In this document: piece after piece, positions 10,388-18,470 of the stretch
Layout: each line of letters begins with the position of its first letter
How positions within the stretch are numbered: position 1 is the stretch's first letter
Assembly: GCA_020853135.1 (NCBI GenBank)
Contig: JADYZO010000075.1
Span: forward strand, 1 to 47,171
DNA length: 47,171 bases
Source: Gammaproteobacteria bacterium
Lineage (GTDB): Bacteria; Pseudomonadota; Gammaproteobacteria; Steroidobacterales; GCA-2729495
Direction of reading: 5' to 3'
The notes under the pieces: generated by a model
What the model was told of the DNA's origin: nothing
The model's database searches: none
The model's input: the letters and a program-made list of their open reading frames with translations, nothing else
Translations under genes and position numbers: made by a program

Positions 10388-12259
10388 ATGCGTTCACGGC
10401 CACGGCGCCTGGCTGGCGCCATCTGTGCGGCCATCGTGCTGGGCATCCCGGGCCCCGCCGGCGCTGCCGACTGGCAGACGCAGGCACGCACCGCCCGGCT
10501 GGACGCTGATCCGCAGTGGCTCCAGCTGCTGCATTACACGCCGTCCCGCTGGCCAGGCCGCTGGCACACCTCGGTTGACGATGCGGGATTCTTCCTGAGC
10601 GACCGCGGCGCGACCGACCCGGCCGCGGAACTCGATGCCACGCTGCGCGAGCTGGCGGCGGACCCTGCCACACAGTGCCGCTTTCCCGCACGCACCGCGT
10701 GGCTGCGGGAGCGTTTGCCCCCCCTTGCTGCCCGGCTGCCGGGCGCCAGCTGCCCGGAGTATGACGAGTGGCGGCGCGTGCTGGCGGTCAACCAGGTCGT
10801 GCTGGTGTTTGCCGCCAGCTATCTCAACAGCCCCTCGTCCATGTACGGACACACCTTCCTGCGCTTCGATTCGGTCAGCCCGCAGCGCATGACGCCGCTG
10901 CTGTCCTGGGCCCTGAATTTCGGCGCCACGGTGCCACGGGGGGAAAACGGCTTCGTCTACGCCTGGCGTGGACTGTTCGGCGGATATCCCGGGCAGTTCG
11001 CCGCCGGCCCTTACTTTGAAAAGCTGCGGGAATACTCCCGGCTGGAAAGCCGTGACCTGTGGGAATACCGCCTCAACCTGTCACCCGCGGAAATCGACCG
11101 CCTGCTGGCGCATGCCTGGGAACTGCGCGACATCCGGTTCGACTATTATTTTTTCGACGAGAACTGTTCGCTGCGCCTGCTGGAGCTGCTCGATGTGGCC
11201 CGGCCCGGCCACGATCTCGCCAGCCGCTTCCCCTACTACGCCATCCCCATCGATACCGTACGCGCCGTGATCGATGCCGGCATGGTCTCCGCGGTCGACT
11301 ACCGCCCGGCAACCCGCACGGAGCTGCGCCATGAGCTGGGCATGCTCGATGCGCCCGGGCGCAGGCTGGCGCGACGGCTGGCCGACGACGCAACCGTGGC
11401 CGATACGCCAGCCTTTGCCGCCCTGGCGCCGGAGCATCGCCGCCTCGTGGCAGATGCCGCCTACCGGTTCTTCCGCGACCGTGCCGTCCATGCACCTGCC
11501 GACGGGGCGCTCCCGGACCAGAACTTCGCCCTGCTGCAACAGCTGAACCGGACGGCGGCAGCACCGGCCCCGCCTGCGCCGCCGCGCCCGCCGGCCCCGG
11601 AGGCGGGCCATCGCACGACACTGTTCGCAGCGGGCGCCGGACTCACCGGCAACCGCAGCTTCGCCGACTTCGAGTGGCGGCTGAGTTACCACGACCTCGC
11701 CGACGCGCAACCGGGATACCCGGCGGGCGCATCCCTCAACATGGGCCGCATGGTCCTGCGGCTCAGGGAAGGCGGCACGCTGCAGCTGCAGCAGCTCGAC
11801 CTGCTGGAGATCACCTCGCTGTCAGCGCGCGATGAATTCTTCCGGCCCTGGTCCTGGCGGGTCAATGCCGGGCTCGACCGGCAGTGGACCGCAGGAGACG
11901 ATGTGCTGGTGCCGCAGGTCAATGCCGGCTTCGGCTGGACCCGCGCGGCACTGCCCAACCTCAGCCTGTTCCTCCTCATGACGGGGCGCATCGAGTTCAA
12001 CCATGCCCGGAACCGCGAACTGGATATCGGGCCCGGCCTGGCTGCCGGGCTGCGCCTTGCCTCGGACGCAGGCGTGACACTCGCGACCGCGGATCATTAC
12101 CGCTTCACGGATGGCGAAAGCCGCAGCATGCTGGCCCTGCGCCACAACCTGCCCCTCGGTCAGGACCTTGCTCTGCGGCTGCAGTGGACGCGCAGCCTCA
12201 CGGGCACCGACCGCGTGAATGAGGCAAGCCTGTCGCTGCGCTACCATTTCGGCCCGTGA
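10388..12259 (+). CDS. Exported DUF4105 protein
   Basis: 623 residues with a signal peptide (residues 1-26, ending GPAGAA). The DUF4105 core includes the NSPSSMYGHTFLRFD block near residue 150 and FDYYFFDENCSLRLLELLD near residue 260; the conserved His and Cys in these blocks resemble a papain-like/NlpC-type arrangement, although activity is unproven. The C-terminal ~220 residues, after a proline-rich linker (APPAPPRPPAPE), alternate hydrophobic and polar residues and end in RYHFGP, consistent with an outer-membrane beta-barrel or beta-rich domain. It follows the DUF3015 gene by 60 bp and its stop overlaps the next start (GTGA). Confidence 0.85.
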   Translation: MRSRPRRLAGAICAAIVLGIPGPAGAADWQTQARTARLDADPQWLQLLHYTPSRWPGRWHTSVDDAGFFLSDRGATDPAAELDATLRELAADPATQCRFPARTAWLRERLPPLAARLPGASCPEYDEWRRVLAVNQVVLVFAASYLNSPSSMYGHTFLRFDSVSPQRMTPLLSWALNFGATVPRGENGFVYAWRGLFGGYPGQFAAGPYFEKLREYSRLESRDLWEYRLNLSPAEIDRLLAHAWELRDIRFDYYFFDENCSLRLLELLDVARPGHDLASRFPYYAIPIDTVRAVIDAGMVSAVDYRPATRTELRHELGMLDAPGRRLARRLADDATVADTPAFAALAPEHRRLVADAAYRFFRDRAVHAPADGALPDQNFALLQQLNRTAAAPAPPAPPRPPAPEAGHRTTLFAAGAGLTGNRSFADFEWRLSYHDLADAQPGYPAGASLNMGRMVLRLREGGTLQLQQLDLLEITSLSARDEFFRPWSWRVNAGLDRQWTAGDDVLVPQVNAGFGWTRAALPNLSLFLLMTGRIEFNHARNRELDIGPGLAAGLRLASDAGVTLATADHYRFTDGESRSMLALRHNLPLGQDLALRLQWTRSLTGTDRVNEASLSLRYHFGP

Positions 12260-13143
12260 CAGCCCGCATGGCTCCCCGCCTGATGATTCTGCTGTGCGCG
12301 CTCCTGCTCGGCGGCTGCAGCCGGTTGCTGTTCATGCCAATGGGCCCGCTGGTGCGCACGCCGGCCGATGTGGGCATCGAATACCGCGACGTGGCACTGC
12401 GGGCCGCGGACGGCACCGCGCTTGACGCCTGGTGGCTGCCGGCCCGGGGACCGGCCAGGGGCACGGTGCTCTTCCTCCACGGCAACGCCGAGAACATCAG
12501 CACGCACCTCGCCAGCGTGTACTGGCTGCCGGCGGAGGGCTACCAGGTCCTGCTGCTGGACTACCGTGGCTTCGGCCGCTCCGGCGGCCGGCCCGCGATC
12601 CCGGAGGTCTTCGCCGACCTGCACGCGGCGCTTGACTGGCTCGCCGCGGAGCCGGACGCGCAGGGGCGGCCGCTGTTTCTCCTCGGCCAGAGCCTCGGGG
12701 CCGCACTGGGCGGCTACCTCGTCGGTGCCGATCCAGCCGTGCGGGCCCGCTTCTCCGCCGTGGTCCTCGATGCCGGCTTCGCGCGTTACCGCTGGATCGC
12801 CCGTGACGTGGCCGCGAAGAGCTGGCTGACCTGGCCCCTGCAGTGGCCGATGGCCTGGAGCATGCCGCGGGGCTACGACCTCCTCGACCAGATCGGTCAC
12901 ATCAGCCCGGTACCGCTGCTGCTCATCCACGGCAGGCAGGATGCTGTCGTCGATTACCGCCACGTGCAGGCGCTGTTTGCAGCAGCGCGCGCCCCGCGCT
13001 TCCTGCTGAGCCACGACGGCCCGCACATCGGCAGCTTCCGGGAGCCGGCGATCCGCTCCGCATTGCTGCAGTTTCTGGCTGATCCGGCGGACGGCTGCGG
13101 CACGGCAGCGCCCGGCCTGTGCCGCAACGACGACAGTCCGTGA
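12256..13143 (+). CDS. Alpha/beta-hydrolase lipoprotein
   Basis: 295 residues. The start is the GTG that overlaps the previous stop (GTGA), so it is translationally coupled to the DUF4105 gene. The N-terminus has a lipobox (LLLGGC, lipidated Cys21). The hydrolase fold shows the HGNAEN oxyanion loop (75-80), nucleophile Ser146 in GQSLGA, Asp229 in GRQDAVV and His257 in DGPHIG, so the triad is complete. It resembles the BEM46/YfhR-like group of membrane-tethered hydrolases. The substrate is unknown; a lipid or acylated envelope component is a guess. Confidence 0.85.
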   Translation: MTARMAPRLMILLCALLLGGCSRLLFMPMGPLVRTPADVGIEYRDVALRAADGTALDAWWLPARGPARGTVLFLHGNAENISTHLASVYWLPAEGYQVLLLDYRGFGRSGGRPAIPEVFADLHAALDWLAAEPDAQGRPLFLLGQSLGAALGGYLVGADPAVRARFSAVVLDAGFARYRWIARDVAAKSWLTWPLQWPMAWSMPRGYDLLDQIGHISPVPLLLIHGRQDAVVDYRHVQALFAAARAPRFLLSHDGPHIGSFREPAIRSALLQFLADPADGCGTAAPGLCRNDDSP

Positions 13144-13230
13144 CCAGGCCTGGCCGGCCCGGCGACCCCCTGATGCGGGCGCCGACCCGGGCATGTGCGC
13201 CAGATCAAGCCGCACCCATTGCCCATCGGG

Positions 13231-13236
13231 CACAAT
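13231..13236 (+). promoter_or_regulatory. -10-like hexamer directly before the EAL-HDOD gene
   Basis: CACAAT ends 6 nt before the GTG at 13243. If used, transcription would begin at the start codon and the mRNA would be leaderless. No SD precedes this GTG, which fits. Confidence 0.35.
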
Positions 13237-13242
13237 CCGCCG

Positions 13243-14523
13243 GTGATCAGTGCTGAACAATCGCCGGCGGCCAACCCGGAACAGGCGCCGGCCTTCTGGC
13301 TGGGCCGCCAGCCCATTCTCGACCGCCGGGACCAGACCGTCGCCTACGAGCTGCTGTTCCGCTCCAGCGCCACGGCTGGCGGCGGGATCACCGACAACCG
13401 CATGGCCACGGCCAGCGTCATCACCCACGCCTTCAACGATCTCGGCATCGCTTCGGTGCTGGGCACCTGCCGCGGCTTCATCAACTTCGACGCCGATCTC
13501 CTGTTGTCCGATGCAGTGGAACTGCTGCCGCCCGGACGCACCGTCATCGAGCTGCTGGAGACCGTGGAAATCACCCCGGAGATCGTCAAGCGCTGCCACA
13601 GGCTGCGCAGCCGCGGCTTCTCCTTCGCCCTGGATGACGTCGTGCAGCTGGAGGAGGCCTACACGCCGATCCTGCCGCTCATCGACGTCATCAAGATCGA
13701 TGTGCTCGCGACGCCGGCCGATGACCTGCCGGCCCTGGTCGCCCGGGTGCGCCAGCTCGCTGCCGTGCAGTTGCTCGCCTAAAAGGTCGACAGCCCGGAG
13801 CAGGCTGCACGCTGCCGCGAACTCGGCTTCGATCTCTTCCAGGGTTACTTCTTCGCCAGGCCGGTGATCCTCGCAGGCCGCCGGGCCGATCCTTCCCGAC
13901 AGATGCTGGTCCACCTGCTCCAGCAGGCCATGAGTGGTGCCGACAACGCGCAGATCGAGGCCACGTTCAAACAAGCCCCTGAACTGAGTTACAAGCTGAT
14001 GCGGCTGGTCAACTCGGTCGGCATGGGATTGCGCTCTCCGATCGCCTCGCTGTCGCATGCGCTGGTGATCCTCGGCCAGCGCCAGCTGCAGCGCTGGTTG
14101 CAGCTGCTGCTGTTTGCCCACGGCAGCGGCGGCGCATCACAGAATCCGCTGCTGGGCCTGGCCGCGGCACGCGGCAGGCTCATGGAACTGCTGGCCGAGA
14201 AGCAGTCGTCCGACGTTGCCAGCCGTGATCGCGCCTTCATGACAGGCATCCTCTCACTGCTGGACGTCCTGCTGGAAACGCCCATGGACGAAGTCATTGC
14301 CGAGATCAGCCTGCCGGAGGATGTGGGCCGGGCGCTGCTGACGCGCAGCGGCCCGCTCGGGCACCTGCTCAGGGTGGTCGAGGCCCTGGAGCAGCCCGAC
14401 ACCGCGGCACTGCCGGAGCTGCTGGCCGCCGGTGATCCCTGCAGCCCCGATGACATCGCCAAGATCCAGGTGAAGGCGCTGGCCTGGTCCAACAGCATCG
14501 TCCAGGCAACCCAGGGCAGCTGA
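13243..14523 (+). pseudogene. EAL-HDOD signalling protein interrupted by an in-frame TAA
   Basis: One reading frame encodes an N-terminal EAL-like domain (about 17-200) and a C-terminal HDOD domain (about 215-400), the layout of YuxH/CdgJ-type proteins. It is broken by TAA at 13780-13782 (codon 180), with perfect homology-like continuation on both sides in the same frame (LLA-stop-KVDSPEQAARCRELGFDLFQGYFFARP). Family members read AEKV here, so GAA to TAA is the simplest explanation. The EAL motif itself is ELL (YELLFR), suggesting a degenerate, possibly non-catalytic domain. A downstream GTG at 13864 could restart translation of most of the HDOD part. A GTG at 13195 is an alternative upstream start. 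It could be a recent mutation, a strain polymorphism or an assembly error. Confidence 0.85.
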
Positions 14524-14531
14524 ACCGGCCC

Positions 14532-14828
14532 TCAACGGTCGGGTTTCGACCGCGACAGCGGCAGTCCGGAGCCGAGGGAACGCGTCTTCTCGAGGAAGCC
14601 GTTGAGCTGCTCCTTCGTGAGCCGCGACTTCAGCCGCTCCAGCCAGATCCTGGCCCAGGCAAACTCCAGCGCGAGGATCGCCAGGCCGATGGGGATCACG
14701 ACGAGGCCCGGCCCCGGGGTCACCAGCATGATCACGCCGGCCAGCACCACCGTGCCGCCGATCACCGCAATGACGAGGCGGCGGGCAAGCCGGTATCCCT
14801 CCATCCCCAGCTTTGCGATCATTGCCAT
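14532..14828 (-). CDS. PGPGW-type small membrane protein
   Basis: 98 residues with two adjacent hydrophobic segments (about 18-36 and 42-60) separated by the TPGPGLVVIPIGLAIL motif of the PGPGW (putative transmembrane) family, followed by a basic C-terminal tail (ARIWLERLKSRLTKEQ). Function is unknown. It lies 8 bp after the end of the EAL-HDOD gene on the opposite strand and has its own extended -10 upstream. Confidence 0.85.
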   Translation of the reverse strand: MAMIAKLGMEGYRLARRLVIAVIGGTVVLAGVIMLVTPGPGLVVIPIGLAILALEFAWARIWLERLKSRLTKEQLNGFLEKTRSLGSGLPLSRSKPDR

Positions 14829-14868
14829 CCCCTGCCGCCAGCACCGCGACCACGGCTTACGGGCGGCG

Positions 14869-14877
14869 ATTCTAGCA
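14869..14877 (-). promoter_or_regulatory. Extended -10 promoter of the PGPGW gene
   Basis: Read leftward TGCTAGAAT, followed by CGCCGCC. The same 16-base string occurs upstream of the M16 peptidase gene. The leader to the ATG at 14828 is about 35 nt. Confidence 0.55.
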
Positions 14878-14920
14878 TCCGTGCCAGCCGCGTCCCGTGA
14901 TCACGGGCAGGCAGGACTGC

Positions 14921-14929
14921 TGGTAGCAT
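14921..14929 (+). promoter_or_regulatory. -10 element directly before the exported hypothetical gene
   Basis: TGGTAGCAT (extended -10 with hexamer TAGCAT at 14924-14929) ends 7 nt before the ATG at 14937, so this gene is probably transcribed from its start codon. Confidence 0.4.
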
Positions 14930-14936
14930 GCGCACC

Positions 14937-15497
14937 ATGCCTGCCCCGGTGCCCGTCATGACCGCCACCGCCCGCCGCCTGCTGCACCTGTTCATCCTCC
15001 TCGCGGGGACGCTGGCACAAGTGGCGCTGGCCGATGACGCCCCGCGCATCGTCCTCTCGCAGGAGGACACGGACGGGCACCCCACCCTGCCAGAGATCAG
15101 CGCCAGCGCCGCACCCGAGCCCCTGATCAGCTTCGAACTGCTGGCCGGCACGGCCTGTCCGGCTGCGACCACGAAACCCGAGCTGCTGGTGTCCATCGCC
15201 AGCGCGGCGCGCGTCATGCCCGCGGACCGGGCACGCCAGGCCTTCAGCGTGCAGGTGCCGCTCGGGCAGCTGCCCTGGCTGGCAGACCTGGGCCAGCGCT
15301 GCATCACGCTCAACGACAGCCGGATTGCCGATGGCATCGGCGAGGGTGGCCAGCGCCTGTTCCGGCTGCATGCCGTCACTGCGGCCTTCGCGAGCCTGTC
15401 GTGCACGGCAGCCAATGGCGAGACCCGCTCCGTGAGCAGTGCGCTGCCCCTGGATGCCTGGCTGGCCTGTCCCGCCCCGGCCGACCCGGCACGCTGA
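14937..15497 (+). CDS. Exported hypothetical protein
   Basis: 186 residues with a signal peptide (about 8-30, RRLLHLFILLAGTLAQVALA). The mature part has no domain I recognise; four Cys (in TACPA, QRCITL, LSCTAA, LACPA) could form two disulfides. The start could also be ATG 14928, but that codon lies inside the -10 element, or ATG 14958. The gene is divergent from the PGPGW gene and convergent with korB, so it appears to be a single-gene unit. Confidence 0.6.
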   Translation: MPAPVPVMTATARRLLHLFILLAGTLAQVALADDAPRIVLSQEDTDGHPTLPEISASAAPEPLISFELLAGTACPAATTKPELLVSIASAARVMPADRARQAFSVQVPLGQLPWLADLGQRCITLNDSRIADGIGEGGQRLFRLHAVTAAFASLSCTAANGETRSVSSALPLDAWLACPAPADPAR

Positions 15498-15541
15498 ACA
15501 GGGGCTGGCGCACGCCGCCCCGGCACAGGCCCGGGCCTCCG

Positions 15542-16597
15542 CTAGCGGAAGCGTGCCTGGATGGAATCCAGCCCCCGCTGACCCGGGTTCAGGCGTGCGT
15601 AGGAGACGCTGTTGAGTGGCTCGGCAGGCGTGCCCTGGACCTCGTGCATGTCGGGCTGGCTTTCGTCGATGAAGAGCAGGCCCGTGACGATCGCGCCCCC
15701 GGCCTGGTGCCTTGACAGGTAGCCGAAGGCGGCCAGCCGGTCCGTCGCGTCGTAGTCCGCACCGACCTTGTGGAGCAGCACGCGGCTGCCGTCATGCATG
15801 GTGACGGCCTGCACGGAGCCAGCCGCCTGCCCGCTGCGGATCTCCTGCGCCGGCGGCACGTAGTCGGCGTAGACGGCCGGCTGGTAGTGCTGGCGGGTGA
15901 AGCTGTAGCTCTTCGTCGAGCCCTCGTGGTCATTGAAGGTGACGCAGGGCGAGATCACGTCGATCATGGCAAAGCCACGGTGCCGGATGCCCGCCTTGAG
16001 CAGGGGCACGAGGTGCTCCTTGTCGCCGGAAAAGCTGCGGGCCACGAAGGTGCAGCCGATCGACAGTGCCAGCAGGCAGGGGTCGATGGGCGGCTGCTGG
16101 TTGACCTCGCCCTTCTTGGCCTTGCTGCCCACGTCGGCCGAGGCCGAGAACTGGCCCTTGGTCAGGCCGTACACGCCATTGTTCTCGATGATGTACAGCA
16201 TGTTCAGGTTGCGGCGGATCGCATGGCAGAACTGCCCGAGGCCGATGGACAGCGTATCCCCGTCGCCCGAAACACCGATGTAGGTGAGTTCGTTGTTGGC
16301 CGCGTTGGCGCCGGTGGCCACCGAGGCCATGCGCCCGTGCACCGAGTTGAAGCCGTGCGAGGCCGAGGCGAAGTATGCCGGCGTCTTCGACGAGCAGCCG
16401 ATCCCCGAGAGCTTCGCCATGCGGTGCGGCGGGATGGACAGCTCGAAGGCGGCCTGCACCAGCGCGGCGGTGATGGAATCGTGGCCGCAGCCCGCGCAGA
16501 GCGTGGACATGCCGCCCTCGTAGTCGCGCAGCGAGAGGCCGAGTTCATTGCGGGGCAGCCCGGGGTGGACCACCTTCGGCTTGGCGATGTAGCTCAT
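15542..16597 (-). CDS. korB: 2-oxoacid:ferredoxin oxidoreductase, beta subunit (KorB-like)
   Basis: 351 residues. The TPP-binding and Fe-S-bearing subunit that, with KorA, oxidatively decarboxylates a 2-oxoacid to acyl-CoA. Cys ligands of a [4Fe-4S] cluster appear in TLCAGCGHD and GIGCSSKTP, with a later Cys in GCTFVARSF. The TPP motif is GDGDTLSIGLGQF...NNGVYGLTKGQ. The substrate is most often 2-oxoglutarate in this family; pyruvate cannot be excluded from sequence alone. ATGA couples its start to the stop of korA. Confidence 0.9.
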   Translation of the reverse strand: MSYIAKPKVVHPGLPRNELGLSLRDYEGGMSTLCAGCGHDSITAALVQAAFELSIPPHRMAKLSGIGCSSKTPAYFASASHGFNSVHGRMASVATGANAANNELTYIGVSGDGDTLSIGLGQFCHAIRRNLNMLYIIENNGVYGLTKGQFSASADVGSKAKKGEVNQQPPIDPCLLALSIGCTFVARSFSGDKEHLVPLLKAGIRHRGFAMIDVISPCVTFNDHEGSTKSYSFTRQHYQPAVYADYVPPAQEIRSGQAAGSVQAVTMHDGSRVLLHKVGADYDATDRLAAFGYLSRHQAGGAIVTGLLFIDESQPDMHEVQGTPAEPLNSVSYARLNPGQRGLDSIQARFR

Positions 16598-18414
16598 GCG
16601 GCTTGGCCCTTTGCCATGTCCTGGTTGATGCCGTCGACGATGCTCGCTGCGGTCACGGGCAGCCCGTCGTAGTGCAGGACGGGCACCAGCCTCGTCTGCT
16701 CGATGCGGGTCTCCAGCAGCAGCAGCGCGCGCAACTGGGCGTCGCGGTTCTGTTCGACGACGTAGATGCGCTCGTGAGCATCGAGGAAGTCCTGCACGGC
16801 CTGGCCGAAGGGGAAGGCCCTGACGCGCAGGTAGTCGGTGCCGACGCCGGAGGCGGCGAGCCTTGCCCGCGCCTCGCGCACGGCACCGTCGCAGCTGCCG
16901 ACGGAGATGATGCCGACCCGGTGGCGCCCCGAGCAGTCCACCTCCGGCGCGGGCACCAGCGTCGCGGCGGTGTCCCACTTGCGCCGCAGCCGGTCCACCA
17001 CGTCCTGGTATTCCTTCGCATCCTCGGTGTAGGCACCGTACATGTTGTGGCCGGAGCCACGGGTGAAGTACGCGCCCTTCGCGTGCACGCCCGGCAGGCT
17101 GCGCCAAGGGATGCCATCGTGGTCCACGTCCAGGTAGCGGTGGAATTTCTCGATCTTCTCCAGCTGTTCGGCGCTCATCACCTTGCCGCGGTCGGGCTGG
17201 TAGGCGTCGTCCCATTGCAGGTCGCGGCACATCCAGTCGTTCATGCCGATGTCGAGGTCGGTCAGGACGATCACGGGCGTCTGCAGCCGCTCGGCCAGGT
17301 TGAAGGCCTCGGCGGTCAGGTAGAACGCCTCCTCCGGGTTCGCCGGAAAGAGCAGGACGTGGCGTGTATCGCCGTGGGATGCATAGGCACAGGCCATGAT
17401 GTCGGCCTGCTGGGTGCGCGTGGGCATGCCGGTGGAGGGGCCGCAGCGCTGGACGTTGACCAGCACCGCGGGGATCTCGGTGAAATAGCCATAGCCCAGG
17501 AACTCACCCATCAGCGAGACGCCGGGACCGCTGGTCGCGGTGAAGGACCGCGCGCCGTTCCAGCTGGCACCCAGCACCATGCCGATCGCCGCCAGTTCAT
17601 CCTCCGCCTGGATGATCGCCACGTTGGTCCGCCCGGTCTGCGGGTCCTTGCGCAGCCGCTCGGCATGGCGCTTGAACGCGTCGATCACCGAGGTCGATGG
17701 CGTGATCGGGTACCAGCCGACCACCGTCGCCCCGGCGAACAGCGCGCCCAGCGCCGCGGTGGTGTTGCCGTCGATCATGATGTGGCCGCTGGTCGCGCCC
17801 ATGGCCTGCGCACGGAAGGGCAGCGGGCAGCTGAAGTTCGCGCGGGCGTAGTCGTAGCCGAGGTCGAAGGCCGCCTGGTTGGCATCGAGCAGCTGCGCCT
17901 TGGCGCCATAGCTCTCGCGGAGCAGGCCCTTCACCACCTCGAGGTCGAGATCGAGCAGCGCCGCCAGCACGCCCACGTAGGCGATGTTCTTCATCAGCAC
18001 GCGCTCGCGCGCGCGGGTGAAGCGCTCGTTGCACAGGCGGGCCAGCGGCACGCCGAGCACGGTGATGTCCCCGCGGGCCAGTTGCCTGTCGCGCGGCCAC
18101 GTGGAGTCGTAGATGAGGTAGCCGCCCGGCGCCACGTCGGCCAGGTCCTTGCGGTAGGTCTGGGCGTTCATCGCCACCATGACGTCGATGCGGCCGGAGC
18201 GGCAGATGTAGCCATCCCGGCTGACGCGGATCTCGTACCAGGTGGGCAGCCCCTGGATGTTGGACGGGAAGTAATTCTTGCCCGCCACGGGGATGCCCAT
18301 GCGGAAGAAGGCCTTCATCAGCAGCGTGTTGGCACTGGCCGAGCCGGTGCCATTGACGTTGGCGATCTTTACGGTGAAGTCGTTGTTTGCGGGTTGGGTG
18401 CTCATCGGGTTCAT
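16594..18414 (-). CDS. korA: 2-oxoacid:ferredoxin oxidoreductase, fused gamma-alpha subunit (KorA-like)
   Basis: 606 residues. The N-terminal ~190 residues are the gamma domain (IANVNGTGSASANTLLMKAF onward) fused to the alpha domain (MIDGNTTAALGALFAGATVVGWYPITPSTS to the CoA-binding C-terminus). The ATSGPGVSLMGEFLG block and the PTRTQQAD block are typical of 2-oxoacid oxidoreductase alpha subunits. Two in-frame ATGs (18414 and 18405) are possible starts. It lies 56 bp after the FAD/Fe-S gene and overlaps korB by 4 bp. Neither subunit carries a ferredoxin domain, so electrons must leave through a partner, most simply the upstream protein. Confidence 0.9.
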   Translation of the reverse strand: MNPMSTQPANNDFTVKIANVNGTGSASANTLLMKAFFRMGIPVAGKNYFPSNIQGLPTWYEIRVSRDGYICRSGRIDVMVAMNAQTYRKDLADVAPGGYLIYDSTWPRDRQLARGDITVLGVPLARLCNERFTRARERVLMKNIAYVGVLAALLDLDLEVVKGLLRESYGAKAQLLDANQAAFDLGYDYARANFSCPLPFRAQAMGATSGHIMIDGNTTAALGALFAGATVVGWYPITPSTSVIDAFKRHAERLRKDPQTGRTNVAIIQAEDELAAIGMVLGASWNGARSFTATSGPGVSLMGEFLGYGYFTEIPAVLVNVQRCGPSTGMPTRTQQADIMACAYASHGDTRHVLLFPANPEEAFYLTAEAFNLAERLQTPVIVLTDLDIGMNDWMCRDLQWDDAYQPDRGKVMSAEQLEKIEKFHRYLDVDHDGIPWRSLPGVHAKGAYFTRGSGHNMYGAYTEDAKEYQDVVDRLRRKWDTAATLVPAPEVDCSGRHRVGIISVGSCDGAVREARARLAASGVGTDYLRVRAFPFGQAVQDFLDAHERIYVVEQNRDAQLRALLLLETRIEQTRLVPVLHYDGLPVTAASIVDGINQDMAKGQAA

Positions 18415-18470
18415 CGCGCGTTGTTGTCGGTGCCGGCCCGGGGCCGGCGGCGGGCACGGGCGTCGGGACC

